Source: Hahella ganghwensis DSM 17046
Lineage (GTDB): Bacteria > Pseudomonadota > Gammaproteobacteria > Pseudomonadales > Oleiphilaceae
DNA: 64,000 nucleotides
Reading direction: 5' to 3'
Assembly: GCF_000376785.1 (NCBI RefSeq)
Contig: NZ_AQXX01000144.1
Location: 124,001-188,000 of the forward strand
A model generated the notes under the pieces. That model was not told where the DNA came from and searched no databases. It saw only the letters and a list, made by a program, of their open reading frames with translations. How positions within the stretch are numbered: position 1 is the stretch's first letter; every line of letters begins with the position of its first letter. Positions 1 to 8,504 of this stretch are shown here, piece by piece. Both the position numbers and the translations under genes were made by a program.

Positions 1-268
1 TCCTGCGGATCTTGCGTCAATGTTGGCGGCTCACACTGACGAAACACCATGGGCAGTATGTGGTTTCGGCGCACTTGAATTCCCGGTCTGCGCAGCAGCT
101 CTGGCAATGGGAGGTGACATCAGAGTGGGGTTTGAAAACAACTTGTTTCTTCATCATGGTGATCTTGCTTCGGATAACTGCGATCTGGTTATTCAGGGAG
201 TTATCCAGGCCCAGCAGTTAAACCGCAACATATACTCAGCGACAGAATTCAAATCCCGACTAATGTGA
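1..268 (+). CDS. Beta-keto acid cleavage enzyme (BKACE, DUF849), C-terminal fragment
   Basis: The reading frame is open from base 2 to the stop at 266-268, so the gene starts left of the window and only about the last 88 residues are visible. They contain the conserved end of the BKACE family: a WAVCGFG stretch, then GGDIRVGFENNL and a trailing GDLASDN segment. Family members are cytoplasmic, metal-dependent enzymes that condense a beta-keto acid with acetyl-CoA and split it, for example 3-keto-5-aminohexanoate in lysine fermentation or dehydrocarnitine in carnitine breakdown. The substrate cannot be told from this fragment. The catalytic N-terminal part is outside the window, so its integrity is unknown. 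Confidence 0.82.
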   Translation, partial: PADLASMLAAHTDETPWAVCGFGALEFPVCAAALAMGGDIRVGFENNLFLHHGDLASDNCDLVIQGVIQAQQLNRNIYSATEFKSRLM

Positions 269-616
269 ATATAACGCCATGTTTAACCGATGATTTTTCA
301 TTTTTCGCGGTGCTTTCAAACTCCTCATACTTAAGTCATAGGCCTAATTTTCTATAGATTTCTATAAGTGACTGTCACTAGTGGTCGATACTTACTGTGA
401 ACCGCTTCGCTATGGACTATATTGATGTGAAAGGGAAAAAATCTGTACAAAAATTGGGCAGTTTCTAGGCTGTAGGCGAATAATAAAGGCAAATTGCCTT
501 CAGAATGCTTACAGTAAAAAGGACCATGAGCGAAGACCGGGTCCCGTTATCGGGTGCGCCGGGCTTTTGTTTGTCAATGTCAATGTCGATAAGATAAAGA
601 AACAAGAGGAAGCGTA
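269..616. other. Intergenic region upstream of the TRAP operon (348 bp)
   Basis: No convincing coding sequence is seen here. The region is AT-rich around 290-450 and must carry the promoter of the TAXI-TRAP operon. The only structure I noted is a short CCCG-TTAT-CGGG hairpin near 542-553, too weak to name. A ribosome binding site (AGAGGAAG) lies just before the ATG at 617. Confidence 0.5.
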
Positions 617-1600
617 ATGAAGATCAAGTCAGTGGGTACTGCTATCAAGTCAATTGTAGCTGGCGTTGGAATTACCGTTGCTGCGATGGCCACACCTGTT
701 CAGGCACAGGAATTCATTACCATTGGTACGGGTGGCGTCACCGGCGTTTACTATCCCACCGGTGGTGCAATTTGCAGTCTCGTCAACAAGACCCGTAAAG
801 AACATGGAATTCGCTGCTCCGTAGAAAGTACTGGTGGATCTATCTACAACATCAACACCATTCGTGCCGGTGAGCTGGATATGGGGGTTGCACAGTCTGA
901 CTGGCAGTACCATGCCTACAATGGAACCAGCAAGTTTGAAGACGCTGGTGCATTCAAGGATCTACGCGCTGTGTTTTCCGTGCATCCTGAGCCGTTCACA
1001 GTTGTTGCCCGTGCAGATGCCGGCATCAAGAACTTTAAAGACCTGAAAGGTAAGCGCGTTAACATCGGTAATCCAGGTTCCGGTCAGCGTGGAACCATGG
1101 AAGTTTTGATGGCCGAGATGGGCTGGAATAATGATACTTTCACCCTGACTTCCGAGCTGAAAGCCGCAGAACAGTCCAAAGCACTGTGTGACAACAAGAT
1201 CGATGCCATGATCTACACGGTTGGACATCCCAGTGGTTCCATCAAAGAAGCGACCACTTCCTGTGACAGCGTTCTGGTAAACGTTTCCGGCGCTGCTATC
1301 GACAAACTGGTGAAAGATAACTCCTTCTACCGTAAAGCCACTATTCCAGGTGGTATGTATCGCGGTTCTGACAATGACGTTCAGACCTTCGGTGTTGGTG
1401 CTACTTTCGTCTCTTCTGCCAAGGTTCCTGAAAAAGTGGTTTACGAAGTCGTAAAAGCGGTATTCGAAAACTTTGAAACCTTCAAGAAGCTGCACCCTGC
1501 TTTCGCAAATCTCAAGAAAGAAGAAATGATCAAAGACGGTCTTTCTGCTCCTCTGCACCCTGGTGCGGCAAAGTACTACAAAGAAGCAGGCCTGATGTAA
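617..1600 (+). CDS. TAXI-family TRAP transporter solute-binding protein
   Basis: This 327-residue protein is the periplasmic receptor of a TRAP transporter. A Sec signal peptide covers about residues 1-30 and ends ATPVQA before [10 protein letters not shown]. The mature protein has the TAXI hallmarks: [17 protein letters not shown] at its start, the [10 protein letters not shown] stretch, and [15 protein letters not shown] receptors bind small carboxylates or amino acids and pass them to a fused permease, which is the next large gene. The start is supported by an AGAGGAAG ribosome site. A strong hairpin after the stop (1611-1637) may make this subunit more abundant than the permease. The ligand is unknown; the downstream D-amino acid aminotransferase suggests an amino acid or 2-oxo acid, by inference only. 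Confidence 0.95.
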   Translation: MKIKSVGTAIKSIVAGVGITVAAMATPVQAQEFITIGTGGVTGVYYPTGGAICSLVNKTRKEHGIRCSVESTGGSIYNINTIRAGELDMGVAQSDWQYHAYNGTSKFEDAGAFKDLRAVFSVHPEPFTVVARADAGIKNFKDLKGKRVNIGNPGSGQRGTMEVLMAEMGWNNDTFTLTSELKAAEQSKALCDNKIDAMIYTVGHPSGSIKEATTSCDSVLVNVSGAAIDKLVKDNSFYRKATIPGGMYRGSDNDVQTFGVGATFVSSAKVPEKVVYEVVKAVFENFETFKKLHPAFANLKKEEMIKDGLSAPLHPGAAKYYKEAGLM

Positions 1601-1610
1601 GGCCCGCTTG

Positions 1611-1637
1611 CCCCGGCCAGGCATTGCCTGACCGGGG
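1611..1637 (+). terminator. Hairpin between TRAP receptor and permease genes
   Basis: An inverted repeat of two 12-base arms (CCCCGGCCAGGC and GCCTGACCGGGG) around an ATT loop, with one mismatch, lies 10 bases after the receptor stop codon. There is no T-run, so it may be an mRNA-stabilising or partial-attenuation element, not a full terminator. Such structures are common where a binding protein must outnumber its permease. Confidence 0.5.
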
Positions 1638-1800
1638 AGTTCCCTCTCTCACCGTAATTTTCAACACTGACTGGCAAAGGTTTTTGTGGTTATGCGCGAA
1701 ATTTTAGCTCGTCCCCTAAATCTGACCTGGCCTGAATCGCAACCCTGTTGTATTGTCAGGCTAACGTGTCATTGCAGGCATCATTAATGGAGAGTCCAGG

Positions 1801-4389
1801 ATGTCGGAATCCACGACCAATACTTCAGATAACTCTGCTGTAGAAGAATTGCTGCGATCCGAGACGGGTAGCAGGACCCTGACCGGCCCTGTCGGAAAGA
1901 TGGTGATCGGTTTGTTGATCGCCTGGTCCGCGTTCCAGCTCTGGTACGCATCGCCTTTGCCGTTTATTTTCAATTTCGGCACCTTAAATGAAGATCAGGC
2001 AAAGTTTATTCACCTGTCTTTTGCCCTTTTATTGACCTTTTGTCTGTTCCCGGCGCGTAAAAAGTCCGCGCATGATCGCCTGACGGCGATGGATTGGGTC
2101 TATGCCATCGCAGGTGCTGTGGCTTGTCTTTACCTCCTGGTAAACCGTGATGACCTTGCCAACAGGATGGGGGCTCCCATTGTTGCTGATGTCGCTATCG
2201 CCGTGATCGGTATGATTACGCTACTTGAGGCTACCCGGCGTGCTTTGGGACCTCCGTTGATGGTAGTGGCCATTGTCTTCCTGACGTTTACCTTTTTTGG
2301 CCAATACATGCCGGACGTTATTGCCCACAAAGGGGCCAGCCTGAACAAAGTCGCCTCTCACCAGTGGATTACAACCGAAGGGGTGTTCGGCGTTGCATTG
2401 GGGGTATCCACAACATTTGTATTCCTGTTTGTTCTGCTGGGGGCTTTACTCGATAAGGCCGGCGCAGGGAATTATCTGATTAAAACCTCTTTTTCCCTGT
2501 TGGGACATATGCGCGGCGGGCCCGCGAAGGCGGCGGTTGTCGCTTCAGGCCTCAGCGGTATTATTTCCGGTTCTTCAATTGCCAACGTTGTCACCACTGG
2601 AACATTTACGATTCCTTTGATGAAGCGGGTAGGGTTCCCCGGCACCAAGGCCGGTGCAGTCGAAGTGGCTGCGTCCACTAACGGCCAGCTTACTCCGCCG
2701 ATCATGGGAGCTGCTGCCTTTCTAATGGTGGAGTATGTTGGTATTTCCTACATTGAAGTAGTCAAGCATGCCATCCTGCCGTCCATCATTTCCTATATCG
2801 CACTGGTTTATATTGTGCATCTGGAGGCGGTGAAGCTGAATATGCAGGGGATTGAGCGCCAGAATAAGCCAACGCCTACGCAACGGTTGATGGTCTGGAG
2901 CATGAATATTCTGATTATGCTGGCACTGTCAGGCATTGTGTATTACGGCAGTACCTTTCTGGAATCCGCCATGGGCAGTTGGTCCTATCCAGTGATGATT
3001 CTGGCGGTCATTGCTGCCTATTTCTGGCTATTGAAGATCGCTGCCGGGTATCCGGAACTGGTAGAAGATGATGCCAGTATTGAACTTGATCATCTGCCGC
3101 AGGTGCGTCCCACTGTACTATCGGGTCTTTACTTTGCTCTGCCGATTATCGTTTTACTCTGGGCTTTGGCAGTTAAACGCTATTCGCCTCAGCAATCGGC
3201 GTTCTATTCGGTGGTGTTCCTGATTGCGATTGTATTGACTCATCGACCGCTGAAAGCCTGGTTCCGAGGTGAGGCTGGCTGGGCTGCCAAATTTGCAGAT
3301 TGCTGGCATGATTTTGTGGAAGGGTTGATCAATGGTGCCCGCAATATGGTGGGTATCGGTGTGGCGACAGCAGCTGCGGGAATCATCGTTGGAACGGTCA
3401 CCCTGACCGGTCTGGGCCAGATGATGACGGAGTTTGTTGAGTTTATCTCCGGCGGTAGCCTGATTCTGATACTTATTTTTACCGCCATCATATGCATTAT
3501 ATTGGGGATGGGACTTCCCACCACGGCCAATTACATTGTGGTATCAACCTTGATGGCACCGGTGATTGTGACTCTTGGTGCTGAGAACGGACTGATTGTT
3601 CCGCTGATTGCTGTCCACATGTTCGTGTTCTATTTCGGTATCCTGGCGGATGATACGCCCCCCGTGGGACTGGCGGCATTTGCTGCCGCTGCGATCGCAA
3701 GGTCTGATCCAATCAAAACCGGTATTCAGGGCTTTACCTACGATATCCGGACGGCCATTCTTCCGTTCATGTTTATCTTCAACACTCAGCTATTGTTGAT
3801 TGGCATTGAGTCTGTGTTTGATCTGATATTGACGATTGTCAGTGCGGTTACGGCAATCCTGGTCTTCTCCGCAGCCACTCAGGGTTACTGGTTGGTGAAG
3901 AGTAAGATCTGGGAATCACTGATTCTGCTGCTGGTGGCGTTTGCGCTGTTTCGTCCGGGTTACTGGATGGATCAGCTTTATCCGCCATATGAGAATCTGC
4001 CGGCAACTGAGCTGCATGAGAGTGTTAACAGGTTGCAACCCGGCGAATTTATCCAGTTGAACTTTGAAGGTATGACTTTGGAAGGGGACGAGGTGTCCAA
4101 AACCGTGTCATTGAGATTGAACGAAGCGCTGGAAGGCGCCGAGGAAAGACTCAATGCCATGGGGCTGATGCTGACCGAAGCTGAAGATAGCTGGACAGTG
4201 GATATGGTGGTGTTTGGTAGCCAGGCCCAGAAATCAGGCATTGATTTTGACTGGAGAATCGTGGGTATCCAGAAGGCTGCGGACCGGCCGGCCAAGGAAT
4301 GGATGTTTCTACCTGCCATTGTCATTCTGGGATTGATTGCCATGATGCAACGACGTCGTCGCACTCATGGTTCTGCTGCATTGGCCTGA
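1801..4389 (+). CDS. TRAP transporter fused permease (4TM/12TM) with C-terminal DUF3394
   Basis: This 862-residue inner-membrane protein is the fused small and large permease subunit of the TAXI-TRAP system; it moves substrate from the periplasmic receptor using an ion gradient. Residues 30-160 give the DctQ-like 4-TM part. About 185-680 is the DctM-like part, with ASGLSGIISGSSIANV and the repeat GMGLPTTANYIV, then FYFGILADDTPPVGLA. The last 180 residues are a mixed, partly soluble DUF3394-type domain ending in one more membrane segment and a basic tail. A GGAGAG ribosome site precedes the ATG. It sits 200 bp after the receptor and 12 bp before uspA, so the genes form one operon. Confidence 0.95.
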   Translation: MSESTTNTSDNSAVEELLRSETGSRTLTGPVGKMVIGLLIAWSAFQLWYASPLPFIFNFGTLNEDQAKFIHLSFALLLTFCLFPARKKSAHDRLTAMDWVYAIAGAVACLYLLVNRDDLANRMGAPIVADVAIAVIGMITLLEATRRALGPPLMVVAIVFLTFTFFGQYMPDVIAHKGASLNKVASHQWITTEGVFGVALGVSTTFVFLFVLLGALLDKAGAGNYLIKTSFSLLGHMRGGPAKAAVVASGLSGIISGSSIANVVTTGTFTIPLMKRVGFPGTKAGAVEVAASTNGQLTPPIMGAAAFLMVEYVGISYIEVVKHAILPSIISYIALVYIVHLEAVKLNMQGIERQNKPTPTQRLMVWSMNILIMLALSGIVYYGSTFLESAMGSWSYPVMILAVIAAYFWLLKIAAGYPELVEDDASIELDHLPQVRPTVLSGLYFALPIIVLLWALAVKRYSPQQSAFYSVVFLIAIVLTHRPLKAWFRGEAGWAAKFADCWHDFVEGLINGARNMVGIGVATAAAGIIVGTVTLTGLGQMMTEFVEFISGGSLILILIFTAIICIILGMGLPTTANYIVVSTLMAPVIVTLGAENGLIVPLIAVHMFVFYFGILADDTPPVGLAAFAAAAIARSDPIKTGIQGFTYDIRTAILPFMFIFNTQLLLIGIESVFDLILTIVSAVTAILVFSAATQGYWLVKSKIWESLILLLVAFALFRPGYWMDQLYPPYENLPATELHESVNRLQPGEFIQLNFEGMTLEGDEVSKTVSLRLNEALEGAEERLNAMGLMLTEAEDSWTVDMVVFGSQAQKSGIDFDWRIVGIQKAADRPAKEWMFLPAIVILGLIAMMQRRRRTHGSAALA

Positions 4390-4401
4390 AGGAGCTGAAA
4401 T

Positions 4402-4836
4402 ATGTACAAGTCAATTGTGGTACCAGTGGATATGGCCAAAGATGGGTTTTCTGACCTGGCCCTGACCCATGCCAGACAGCTTCTCAACGAGAAAGGCTGT
4501 CTGCATATTGTTCATGTGGTTCCGGGTTATCAGAATCCCTGGGTTGGTTCTTTTTTTCCGGATGATGCTTTTGATAAAGCACTGAAACAGTCCCAAAAGG
4601 ATCTTGAGGCATTTCTGGAGAAGTACTTCACAGAGGACAGCGTCAAATACAAGTCCTATACCCTTGAGGGAAAACCGGCGGATCTGATTCTGAAAACGGC
4701 CACCAAGGTCAAAGCGGACTTGATTGTGATGGCCAGCCATAAGCATTCCAGAATTGAAAAAGCAGTACTCGGGTCGATTGCCAACAAGGTGGTTGGCCGG
4801 TCAAAAATTCCAGTGATGGTTGTGAAAAAGGGGTGA
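4402..4836 (+). CDS. Universal stress protein (UspA family)
   Basis: This 144-residue cytoplasmic protein has a single UspA fold: N-terminal YKSIVVPVDMA, central ADLIVMASHKHS, and a C-terminal ATP-loop-like region GSIANKVVGRSKIPVMVV. UspA proteins encoded in TRAP operons (TeaD of the ectoine transporter is the known case) are thought to bind ATP and adjust transport. The gene is 12 bases after the permease and 3 bases before the aminotransferase, which supports a regulatory job in this uptake operon. ATP binding is likely but not proven by sequence. Confidence 0.92.
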   Translation: MYKSIVVPVDMAKDGFSDLALTHARQLLNEKGCLHIVHVVPGYQNPWVGSFFPDDAFDKALKQSQKDLEAFLEKYFTEDSVKYKSYTLEGKPADLILKTATKVKADLIVMASHKHSRIEKAVLGSIANKVVGRSKIPVMVVKKG

Positions 4837-4839
4837 TTT

Positions 4840-5697
4840 GTGTCTGAATCTGTTGTCTTTGTAAACGGAGAGTATGTTCCAGAGTCAGAAGCCCGAATTT
4901 CGGTTTTTGACCGGGGCTTCCTGTTTGCTGACGGAGTGTATGAAGTCACTTCTGTGATCGATGGAGGGCTTGTTGATAATGCAAGCCATTTGGCGAGGCT
5001 GCATCGCTCGCTGGGTGAGATCAAGATGACCTGTCCAATGTCGGATGACGAGATTACGCAAATGCAGAAAACCCTGCTGGAGCGCAATCAGGTCGAGCAG
5101 GGGATGGTCTACCTTCAGGTATCGCGAGGCGCGGCCACCAGGGATTTTAACTTCCCCGAGAACCCCGCACCTTCCGTCGTGGCCTTTAGTTACTCTCGCA
5201 ACGTCATGACACCACCTGCCGCAGAAACTGGATTGAAAGTGGTTACCGTGCCTGACATTCGCTGGCGCAGAAGGGATATCAAGACGGTGGGGTTGTTGCC
5301 GGCTTCTATGGCCAAACAACAGGCTGCCGAGCAGGGAGCGGATGATGCCTGGATGGTGGAAAATGGTTATGTGACCGAGGGGACCTCGAACAATGCCTAT
5401 ATCATTGATCGGCAACAACGACTGATTACCCGTCCACTCAGTCCGGATATTCTGCCGGGAATTACCCGTCAGGCGATTCTGGCACTGGCCGCCGAAAATG
5501 GTATGCAAATCGAAGAGCGTCTGTTCACTCCTGAAGAGGCCTATCAGGCTCAGGAAGCCTTTATTTCATCGGCTACCACTTTTGTTTTGCCTGTTGTATC
5601 CATTGACGGCCATCAGTTGGGTGATGGCAAACCGGGTCCCATGGTAAAGCGATTGAGAGAACTTTATATCGATTTTGCCAGGCAGACACTTTCCTGA
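4840..5697 (+). CDS. dat: D-amino acid aminotransferase (PLP fold type IV)
   Basis: This 285-residue enzyme belongs to the fold-type IV aminotransferases (BCAT, D-AAT, ADC lyase). It moves an amino group between D-amino acids and 2-oxo acids with pyridoxal phosphate. Features seen are FVNGEYVPESEA and VFDRGFLFADGVYEV at the N-terminus, the PLP lysine in RRDIKTVGLLP, and GYVTEGTSNNAYI. The length matches D-AAT (about 280). The start is a GTG at 4840, three bases after the uspA stop, with an AAAAAGGGG ribosome site inside the uspA end. It closes the TAXI-TRAP operon, which suggests that the imported compound feeds amino acid interconversion. A branched-chain or 4-amino-4-deoxychorismate role is less likely. 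Confidence 0.88.
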   Translation: MSESVVFVNGEYVPESEARISVFDRGFLFADGVYEVTSVIDGGLVDNASHLARLHRSLGEIKMTCPMSDDEITQMQKTLLERNQVEQGMVYLQVSRGAATRDFNFPENPAPSVVAFSYSRNVMTPPAAETGLKVVTVPDIRWRRRDIKTVGLLPASMAKQQAAEQGADDAWMVENGYVTEGTSNNAYIIDRQQRLITRPLSPDILPGITRQAILALAAENGMQIEERLFTPEEAYQAQEAFISSATTFVLPVVSIDGHQLGDGKPGPMVKRLRELYIDFARQTLS

Positions 5698-5759
5698 GCT
5701 GTCGCAGGATAGTGGAGTTGCATACTTCTTGTGCTGAATTGGGCGTAATGTGATACCTA

Positions 5760-5778
5760 GTGCGCTAATTCAGCGCAC
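5760..5778. repeat. Short perfect inverted repeat downstream of dat
   Basis: Two 7-base arms, GTGCGCT and AGCGCAC, flank a 5-base loop between the aminotransferase stop and the next gene. There is no T-run. It could be a weak terminator or an operator for the downstream phosphodiesterase gene; the sequence does not decide. Confidence 0.35.
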
Positions 5779-5848
5779 AATTGTACGCTCAGGTTGTTTA
5801 AGAGCTATAGTTACAGAGGTGAGCGTAAACTTCACCTTTAAGTGACTT

Positions 5849-8428
5849 ATGTGGATCAGGCTGATATTTGCAACCATTCTTCTGCTTCAGGGGTCTGTAT
5901 CTTTTGGTACACCCCTGAACAGTCTTGATGAAAAGCCTGGTCCCTATGATGTTGAATTGGAATTTCTCGAAGACAAAGGGCTCAGCCTGACTGTCAACGA
6001 AGTTCGTAATCTCCCCCCGGATAGCTGGCACCTTATCCCAGGTGGCGGCACTAATTTCGGGTATACCCGCTCACAGATATGGACACGATTTTCCCTTCGG
6101 AACCAGGGAAGTGAAGCGGCGAAATATGTTGTCGAAGTCGGTTATCCCCAATTGGATCAGGTGGAACTTTTTCTCTTTGCCAATGGCACGCTGGAAAAGG
6201 TTCTTCTGATTGGTGACCAGCACCCTTTCTACCCCAGAGAAATAGACCATCCCAATTTTTTACTGCGCGTTCCCCTGGCCCCCGGGGAAATAAAAACGAT
6301 CTATATCCGCACCCAAACCGAAGGGGCAATGCAATATCCTCTCAGGGTATGGCGGGAAAAAGCCTTTTTTGAAGCCTCTGCAGCGGAAATCAAGCTGCAC
6401 TTCTATTATTACGGCCTGATCAGCTTGATGATTTTGCTTAATCTGGCCATTTTCGCCATGCTGCGGGAAGTGACATATCTATACTATGCGCTGTCTCTGC
6501 TGGGGAACCTGCTTTTCTTTTTCTGCCTCCGAGGCTTCTTTGCCCAGCACATACTGATCAATCATACCTGGGTACAGCATCAGGCGATGCTGTTGTCGAT
6601 TCCGGTTCTGTCGCTGTTCTCAATATTATTTGCCCGTTCATTTCTGAATACGCCGCAGGTACTGCCGAAAATTGATCTGGCGCTGAAGGTGCTGGCGATC
6701 ATCTCCGCAGTTAATTTGATTGGCGCTTTCTTTCTGCCCTACGGAATATCGATCAGGGCTTCCGCATTATTGGCTGCGCCCTTGTGGCTCGTATTGATTT
6801 TTGCCGGGCCGATCGCATGGTGGAAAGGAAGTCGACCGGCGATATATTTTACCTTTGCCTGGTCGACCTTAACGACAGGGTTTGTTGTGACCATGGCGCA
6901 CAAGTATGGCATTTTGCCGAATACTTTCTGGTCAGACTATGGCATGCAGATAGGCTCTGCGATTGAAGCAACAATACTGACCATCGCCCTGGCTGAACGT
7001 CTTCATCAGGAGCGTGAGGAAAAGGTCAAAGCGCAGATGCAGTCTCTCAAAGAAGGGCGTGAGCGTCGTGAAGCCCAGATGCAGCTGATCCAGATGGCGC
7101 TGCATGATCCTGTCACCCGACTGCCCAATCGTAATCTGTATGAAATGGCCATTTATGACCACATCAAATCTGTCAGGGATAAGTCGTATCTGGTGGTTCT
7201 CATGAGAATGACGCGATTTGAGGAAATCACCAAAACACTCGGCCTCATCCATGCAGAGTCCCTGACCCGCAGAATAGGAAAGAAAGCCAATCAGTTGGCA
7301 TCGGGCTTAACCGGGGTAGTGCCGATTGAAAAGACCAATGAAGGCGGGCATTGGGTCAGTGCCTGTGACAACGATACATTGGGATTTCTGGTGGAGGCTG
7401 AAGCCCCGGCACAGAATAGTGACGCCTATATCAAGTTCATGGCGGATATGGCTGAACCCTTTGATTATCAGGGGCTCAACATCGAAGTCGGTGCGGTATT
7501 TGGTGTGTCCGTCTACCCCAAGAATGGTCGTGATGCCACCAAGTTGATCCGCCACGCCCACGTGGCCCTGGAAAGTGCCCGTCGACGCAATCCGCCCATG
7601 GCGTTTTATTCACCGCGCCAGGATGGTTATGACCAACGTCGCCTGACACTGATGACAGATCTGCGGCAGGCACTCAGGGATAACCTGCCAATACTCTATT
7701 ATCAGCCTAAAGTTTCCCTGGCGAACAATCAGGTTGTGGGAATAGAAGCGTTGATTCGTTGGCGGAATGAAGATGGTGAATTTGTCCCTCCTGACCACTT
7801 TATTCCTCTGGCAGAAAAAACCGGGGTGATCCGGGAGTTGACCCGATGGGTAGTGCGTCGTGCCCTGGAGGATTTTAAAGAATTACAGATGCTGGGGTAT
7901 GTGAACTCCCTGTCGGTCAATCTGTCGGCAAAGAATCTCATGGAAACCGATCTGGAAGCATTTTTGAAGGATGCCCTCGAACGCCTGTCCCTGCCTCGCC
8001 ATTCTCTGGTACTGGAGCTGACGGAAACGGCAATTATGGAGGATCCGGGGTTGGGCCTCAGTGCGCTGCATAAGCTCTCTGACGAAGGGTTGAAAGTGTC
8101 GATAGACGACTTTGGTGCCGGGTACTCATCACTGTCGTACCTGAAACAGCTTCCTGCCAGTGAGATTAAAATTGATCGAGCCTTAATCACCGATATTTGT
8201 GAAAAGGAAACTTCACGAATTATTGTTCAGACAACGATAGACATGTGTCACAGCCTTGGCTTTGACGTGGTTGCAGAAGGTGTTGAGAGCGAGGCTGTGC
8301 TGGAAATATTGACTGATATGGGTTGCGATATTGCTCAGGGATATCACTTGAGTCGTCCTATGAACTTTAAATCTCTTAAGCTTTGGCTGGAAAGCAGACA
8401 GTCCAATTCCAAATCACTGTCTGCATGA
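5849..8428 (+). CDS. 7TMR-DISM sensor with degenerate GGDEF and intact EAL (c-di-GMP phosphodiesterase)
   Basis: This 859-residue inner-membrane protein has a signal peptide (about 1-20), a periplasmic DISMED2-type sensor (about 30-175), seven membrane helices (about 185-385), a short coiled coil, a GGDEF-like domain (about 425-575) and an EAL domain (about 605-855). The GGDEF signature is replaced by an ACDNDTLGFL-type stretch, so cyclase activity is not expected. The EAL domain keeps E633-A-L, ELTETAIM, DDFGAGYSSLSYL and VVAEGVE, so it should hydrolyse c-di-GMP; the GGDEF part may act as a GTP sensor, as in similar proteins (inference). The ribosome site is weak. It is a single gene convergent with metE. 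Confidence 0.92.
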   Translation: MWIRLIFATILLLQGSVSFGTPLNSLDEKPGPYDVELEFLEDKGLSLTVNEVRNLPPDSWHLIPGGGTNFGYTRSQIWTRFSLRNQGSEAAKYVVEVGYPQLDQVELFLFANGTLEKVLLIGDQHPFYPREIDHPNFLLRVPLAPGEIKTIYIRTQTEGAMQYPLRVWREKAFFEASAAEIKLHFYYYGLISLMILLNLAIFAMLREVTYLYYALSLLGNLLFFFCLRGFFAQHILINHTWVQHQAMLLSIPVLSLFSILFARSFLNTPQVLPKIDLALKVLAIISAVNLIGAFFLPYGISIRASALLAAPLWLVLIFAGPIAWWKGSRPAIYFTFAWSTLTTGFVVTMAHKYGILPNTFWSDYGMQIGSAIEATILTIALAERLHQEREEKVKAQMQSLKEGRERREAQMQLIQMALHDPVTRLPNRNLYEMAIYDHIKSVRDKSYLVVLMRMTRFEEITKTLGLIHAESLTRRIGKKANQLASGLTGVVPIEKTNEGGHWVSACDNDTLGFLVEAEAPAQNSDAYIKFMADMAEPFDYQGLNIEVGAVFGVSVYPKNGRDATKLIRHAHVALESARRRNPPMAFYSPRQDGYDQRRLTLMTDLRQALRDNLPILYYQPKVSLANNQVVGIEALIRWRNEDGEFVPPDHFIPLAEKTGVIRELTRWVVRRALEDFKELQMLGYVNSLSVNLSAKNLMETDLEAFLKDALERLSLPRHSLVLELTETAIMEDPGLGLSALHKLSDEGLKVSIDDFGAGYSSLSYLKQLPASEIKIDRALITDICEKETSRIIVQTTIDMCHSLGFDVVAEGVESEAVLEILTDMGCDIAQGYHLSRPMNFKSLKLWLESRQSNSKSLSA

Positions 8429-8453
8429 GGAGACCTGCAGGAACTGGCGTATC

Positions 8454-8476
8454 GGAGACTGAATGGTTCAGCCTCC
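8454..8476. terminator. Hairpin between convergent phosphodiesterase and metE genes
   Basis: Two 10-base arms (GGAGACTGAA and TTCAGCCTCC) with one mismatch flank a TGG loop in the short gap between convergent stop codons. It has no clear T-run on either side. Position and symmetry suggest a shared bidirectional terminator. Confidence 0.4.
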
Positions 8477-8504
8477 GCACGGCGGTTCCTCCTGATTGCC
8501 CGGT

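Noticed and set aside
962-1624. 220-codon minus-strand frame opposite the TAXI receptor gene
   Set aside because: It is a shadow of a clear family member; no ribosome site or recognisable motif.
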